Of a stretch of DNA of 21,121 nt, positions 19,401 through 21,121 are shown piece by piece (the first letter of the stretch is position 1; the number at the start of each line of letters is the position of its first letter). Source of the stretch: Zelonia costaricensis (lineage: Eukaryota > Euglenozoa > Kinetoplastea > Trypanosomatida > Trypanosomatidae); the NCBI GenBank assembly GCA_030849075.1, contig JASAOO010003084.1, forward strand, positions 1-21,121, written 5' to 3'. The notes beneath the pieces were generated by a model. The model had not been told where the DNA came from and made no database searches. It saw only the letters and a program-made list of their open reading frames with translations. Position numbers and translations under genes: made by a program.

Positions 19401-20563
19401 GCGCTGTGCGTGGCCTGGGCCGTGCGCAGCGAGGCCGCCGCGACGCGCCCCGACAACACACCTTCGCTCTGCTGAGCTTCGGATACGTCGTGCGTCGCCG
19501 TGTGGGCGCCTCGCGCGGGGGTCGGCACCGCGGTTACGGCTGCGGGTGTCCCTTCCTCGTCCGCGCCCGGGGACACCTCGCTGGTGCTCGTGATGACACG
19601 TCCACCACGACCACGTCGCTGCTGCTGCTGCTGCTGCTGCGTTTGTGACTGCTGTCGTGGGGCGGGTGGCTGCCTGCCCGTGCTGTTGCCCGCGCGCAGT
19701 GCTACCGCCACTGGCGGCTGCTCCACCGACACAACCCACGCCGCGCTGGCGTCTTCCTCATTGTCATCAGCGGAGCGGCGGCCGCTTCGCTTCTCTGCGG
19801 ATGCCGTCGCTGCTGCTGGTGCAGCGGTGGAGTTTGTGGCGACGGTGCTGTCCGCCGTCTCGTGGTGATGGCGGTGGTCGTCGTCGTGGCTGTTGGAGCT
19901 CGCGGTGGCACTCGTGTAACTCTCGTTGTGAGCGTTTTCGCGTGGGCCCGAGCTGGTCCGCCGCGCGCGGCGTCGATGGCGACGTGAGGAGTGCGGCACG
20001 GGGACCGCTGCGGCAGGGAGAGGGGGGGCCGCCTCGGTGGGCGACGTCGGGGTCGGCTCCTCGGCCCCCGCCGCGTTGTCCTGTGAAGAAAATGGCTTGC
20101 GGCCGCCGCGGCCACGCGGGTGGCGAGCGTGGGCCCCGTGTGGTGCCTGTCTGAGCCGGCGTTCTTGCTGCCGTCGCTGCTGCTGCTGCTGCTGTGCCCG
20201 CCCGCCTGCTTGGAGAAGCGAGGATGCCGATGGGGAGGCGGACATGATTGGCGTCTTGTCACTTCCCCCTGCACGACCACCGCCGGAGCGTCGGGATGTG
20301 GGAAACTGCCTTGACGACTGCTGCGACGAGCTCGAAGCTGCGGCCCCGGAAGTGTAGGCAGCCACGGCTGCACCACCACCAGCACCGCCGCCGCGGGGAA
20401 AGCGCATTGACCGCCTTGCTGACGTAGACGAGGTTGGTGCTGCCGAACCGCTCGAGTGCAGCCCAGAGCTCGACATCGCCATCGTCGGCGAGCTCACGGC
20501 CGCGGTGCTGGTGGAGGGCGAGCAGGGCGATGCCGCTGCAGTGCCGCGCGATCGCGGCGGCAT
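16445..20563 (-). CDS. Large low-complexity protein of unknown function (1372 residues)
   Basis: Not recognised. The first ATG is 20563; the frame extends to 20680 only from a TTG. Mostly Ser/Ala/Thr/Pro/Gly/Arg, with Gln runs at about residues 124-130, 308-316 and 1036-1041 (CAG codons), and likely disordered through about residue 1050. Three islands look less random. Residues 1055-1117 run from MLSESDVDQVRHNRV through FADVNMIEEEDESEMEDDEY. A Trp/Tyr patch GGGYWYPATPWGPP lies near 1200-1218. The C-terminal ~41 residues (1332-1372) include a putative helix LDEQQIQWIEEQLRATEN and end in GFF. No signal peptide or transmembrane segment is visible. The + strand also has a 906-codon open frame opposite it (16755-19475), attributable to GC-rich codon use. 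The absence of stops over 4.1 kb, the clean pyrimidine/AG context and the abrupt loss of microsatellites support a real gene. Confidence 0.85.
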   Translation of the reverse strand: MPPRSRGTAAASPCSPSTSTAAVSSPTMAMSSSGLHSSGSAAPTSSTSARRSMRFPRGGGAGGGAAVAAYTSGAAASSSSQQSSRQFPTSRRSGGGRAGGSDKTPIMSASPSASSLLQAGGRAQQQQQQRRQQERRLRQAPHGAHARHPRGRGGRKPFSSQDNAAGAEEPTPTSPTEAAPPLPAAAVPVPHSSRRHRRRARRTSSGPRENAHNESYTSATASSNSHDDDHRHHHETADSTVATNSTAAPAAATASAEKRSGRRSADDNEEDASAAWVVSVEQPPVAVALRAGNSTGRQPPAPRQQSQTQQQQQQQRRGRGGRVITSTSEVSPGADEEGTPAAVTAVPTPARGAHTATHDVSEAQQSEGVLSGRVAAASLRTAQATHSAMATTASQHTDTRNLDEEQERAAPAMQPHSTASPPSAFTHAARAPNAAGATAARRPADSTAAGGRPRHRRLSPPLPTPSDAADAPAAARRAARSQDAATSTPPATAAAASRKSGLARTRAQPAPAPFFSSVPVGQQQVEQGTVRMPERRAAHGTLSPGGGAGSGMPPPITASVLGLPPAALVASAAARATPPVSPPLTAVCVPVADPCVVVAAAMLPSPGTLPVSLSAIHTVVAPSWTHQRPQSEEDRQLSRRGLRLAAAPFCPGGGGFMASAAAAALAAASLPPVSPPCTTGATTTPSTGTTTGAVVASSDFTLATGAATRRTAVSTSPAATTPQSQYVENRSRTPARSPPRSGSVAVVGRVSVGGDERVLGACAAPSHHSSPPSSSLVRDDTDGDDVTSTATSPSVPLLSSWGGAAGGSAAFVLHRSAAAADATLLHAGRPATAPALRRTALTVTNTATGARMSPATAAVASTSSPHAMWGSAGGGAVPDADPSSGGHPLPTAGDLSGSTAASVGAGRNGVRGAGPHAASSTTSSHAHSTGTLHGAAVLQAFPEAPYPAITRSVELQHPHHERQQAPPPESPPLTTRTILAAFSPAALTSASSSGVLVPGAGGAAVAQSASSSVGSPHLSLQGSLSFARSPQQALPQLQQQQHPLHVQRAQRSPPMLSESDVDQVRHNRVAVSDVIARNEGTLVDTLFADVNMIEEEDESEMEDDEYGADGFDNADDDTGSGGGHPWPVQPGSATIASGSVSPFAASPADPTRPPLKALQPPSHVVRRGAGATISVSHARTATPTTATAAAPHRGRPRDGSAPPPEFGGGYWYPATPWGPPGDGAAAGGAGTRRGASRGGSGARPRVAAAVTAGLSGSGSGGGWSAAASPTHRHRTFSASCASVASTVSLIDPKQPFVGSRGGAAGGGGGGISGGAAGNGGVAAYGGAAYGEMREDEEEWEMNSSAYADSLDEQQIQWIEEQLRATENPAGFF

Positions 20564-21121
20564 CGCGTCAGCGACTTGGACGTGTGTGTGTGTGTGTGTG
20601 TGGAGGGGGGAAGAAAGAGCGAGAAGAGGGGCGTAAACGCGCCGTGAGGGGACAAGGCAGAAGGCGAACAACGGCAACAACGATGACTACACACACACAC
20701 AGAAAAAAAAAAGCACAATCGAGAAGACAAGAAAGAGGGCGCAGGGGACGAGGAGGAAAAGGTGTGAAATACACAGAGAGCACAAAGGGAAGAGGCGGCG
20801 GACTGAAGGGCACACTCGCTTCTATCGCGCTGCCGCTCCCTCGCTCCGCGTTACACGCACGAGTGAGCACCAATCGGAGGTACGGCGTGAGTGTGTGTGT
20901 GTGGGGGTGTGGTGGGTGGTGGTGGGCGAAATCCAAAGATGTTGTGGAGAAAAAAAGAGGGTGTGTGCGTGTGGGTTAGGGATGCGTCAAGGGGAGGGGG
21001 GGGGCGGAGTTGCGCGGCTTCTTATAAATGGGGCGAGCAGGTGTGCGGGTGCGGCGTGAGTGTGTGTGTGGGTGTGCGAACTAGATGAACAGCAGGTCGC
21101 GACGAACAACCGTGAGTAGAT
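20564..21121. other. Intergenic region upstream of the large protein gene
   Basis: Microsatellite and purine-rich + strand sequence (GT run at 20583-20602, CA run near 20690-20700, GT run near 20891-20902). It probably contains the 3' UTR of a gene beyond the right edge. No coding sequence is supportable. Confidence 0.6.
20575..20633 (-). promoter_or_regulatory. Candidate trans-splice acceptor for the large protein gene
   Basis: On the coding strand a C/T-rich tract (about 20601-20633, CCCCTCTTCTCGCTCTTTC...) and a short CA run lead to the first AG at 20576-20575. This leaves an 11-nt 5' UTR before the ATG at 20563. The position excludes the TTG-initiated extension. Confidence 0.5.

Noticed and set aside
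16755..19475. 906-codon open frame on + opposite the large protein gene
   Set aside because: Antisense shadow produced by GC-rich codons of the - strand gene. It would also run against the direction of all neighbouring genes and has no domain.
20564..20680. N-terminal extension of the large protein by 39 codons
   Set aside because: It starts at TTG, includes the CA-repeat translation, and lies upstream of the likely splice acceptor.

Overview
This window looks like nuclear chromosomal DNA of a trypanosomatid flagellate, most likely in Leishmaniinae (Leishmania, Leptomonas, Crithidia, Porcisia or Endotrypanum). The evidence is as follows. The coding regions are GC-rich, intronless and all on one strand (-). 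They are separated by long intergenic/UTR stretches full of (CA)n/(TG)n microsatellites and long pyrimidine tracts on the coding strand, each followed by AG close to a start codon, as expected for trans-splicing acceptors. No conventional promoters are visible. Single N bases at 2225 and 9292 suggest a draft assembly. The genus call is inference.

Transcription runs right to left. In that order the window holds five genes. (1) 20563-16445 encodes a 1372-residue, low-complexity, Ser/Ala/Thr/Pro/Gln-rich protein of unknown function with a few conserved-looking islands near its C-terminus. (2) 14380-13235 encodes an APC10/DOC1 homologue, a subunit of the anaphase-promoting complex. Its DOC domain is interrupted by a ~110-residue acidic and Ala/Pro-rich insertion, and it ends in Leu-Arg, resembling the 'IR tail'. 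(3) 12593-11445, (4) 6462-5581 and (5) 2119-1157 are three dispersed paralogues encoding type I membrane proteins. Each has a signal peptide, a short two-cysteine ectodomain that resembles a reduced C-type-lectin-like fold, an almost invariant KGFPWWAILIIVL...poly-Val transmembrane segment, a Cys cluster, a basic stop-transfer, and a variable cytoplasmic tail.

The five genes occupy roughly half of the window. The rest is intergenic/UTR: 1-1156, 2120-5580, 6463-11444, 12594-13234, 14381-16444 and 20564-21121. The 5-kb stretch 6463-11444 contains a ~330-bp direct duplication (about 8957-9291 and 9617-9933). The copies are separated by a ~280-bp segment of opposite strand composition, and there is an N at the edge of the first copy. 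I see no tRNA, rRNA, CRISPR or recognisable transposase.

The most interesting content is the three-gene surface-protein family. An apparently exchangeable, rapidly diverging lectin-like ectodomain sits on a constant membrane cassette that is nearly identical at the nucleotide level between paralogues. This suggests a family diversified by ectodomain divergence or swapping, with homogenisation of the membrane anchor. The housekeeping neighbours (APC10 and the large protein) are probably unrelated in function, as is usual for trypanosomatid polycistronic units.
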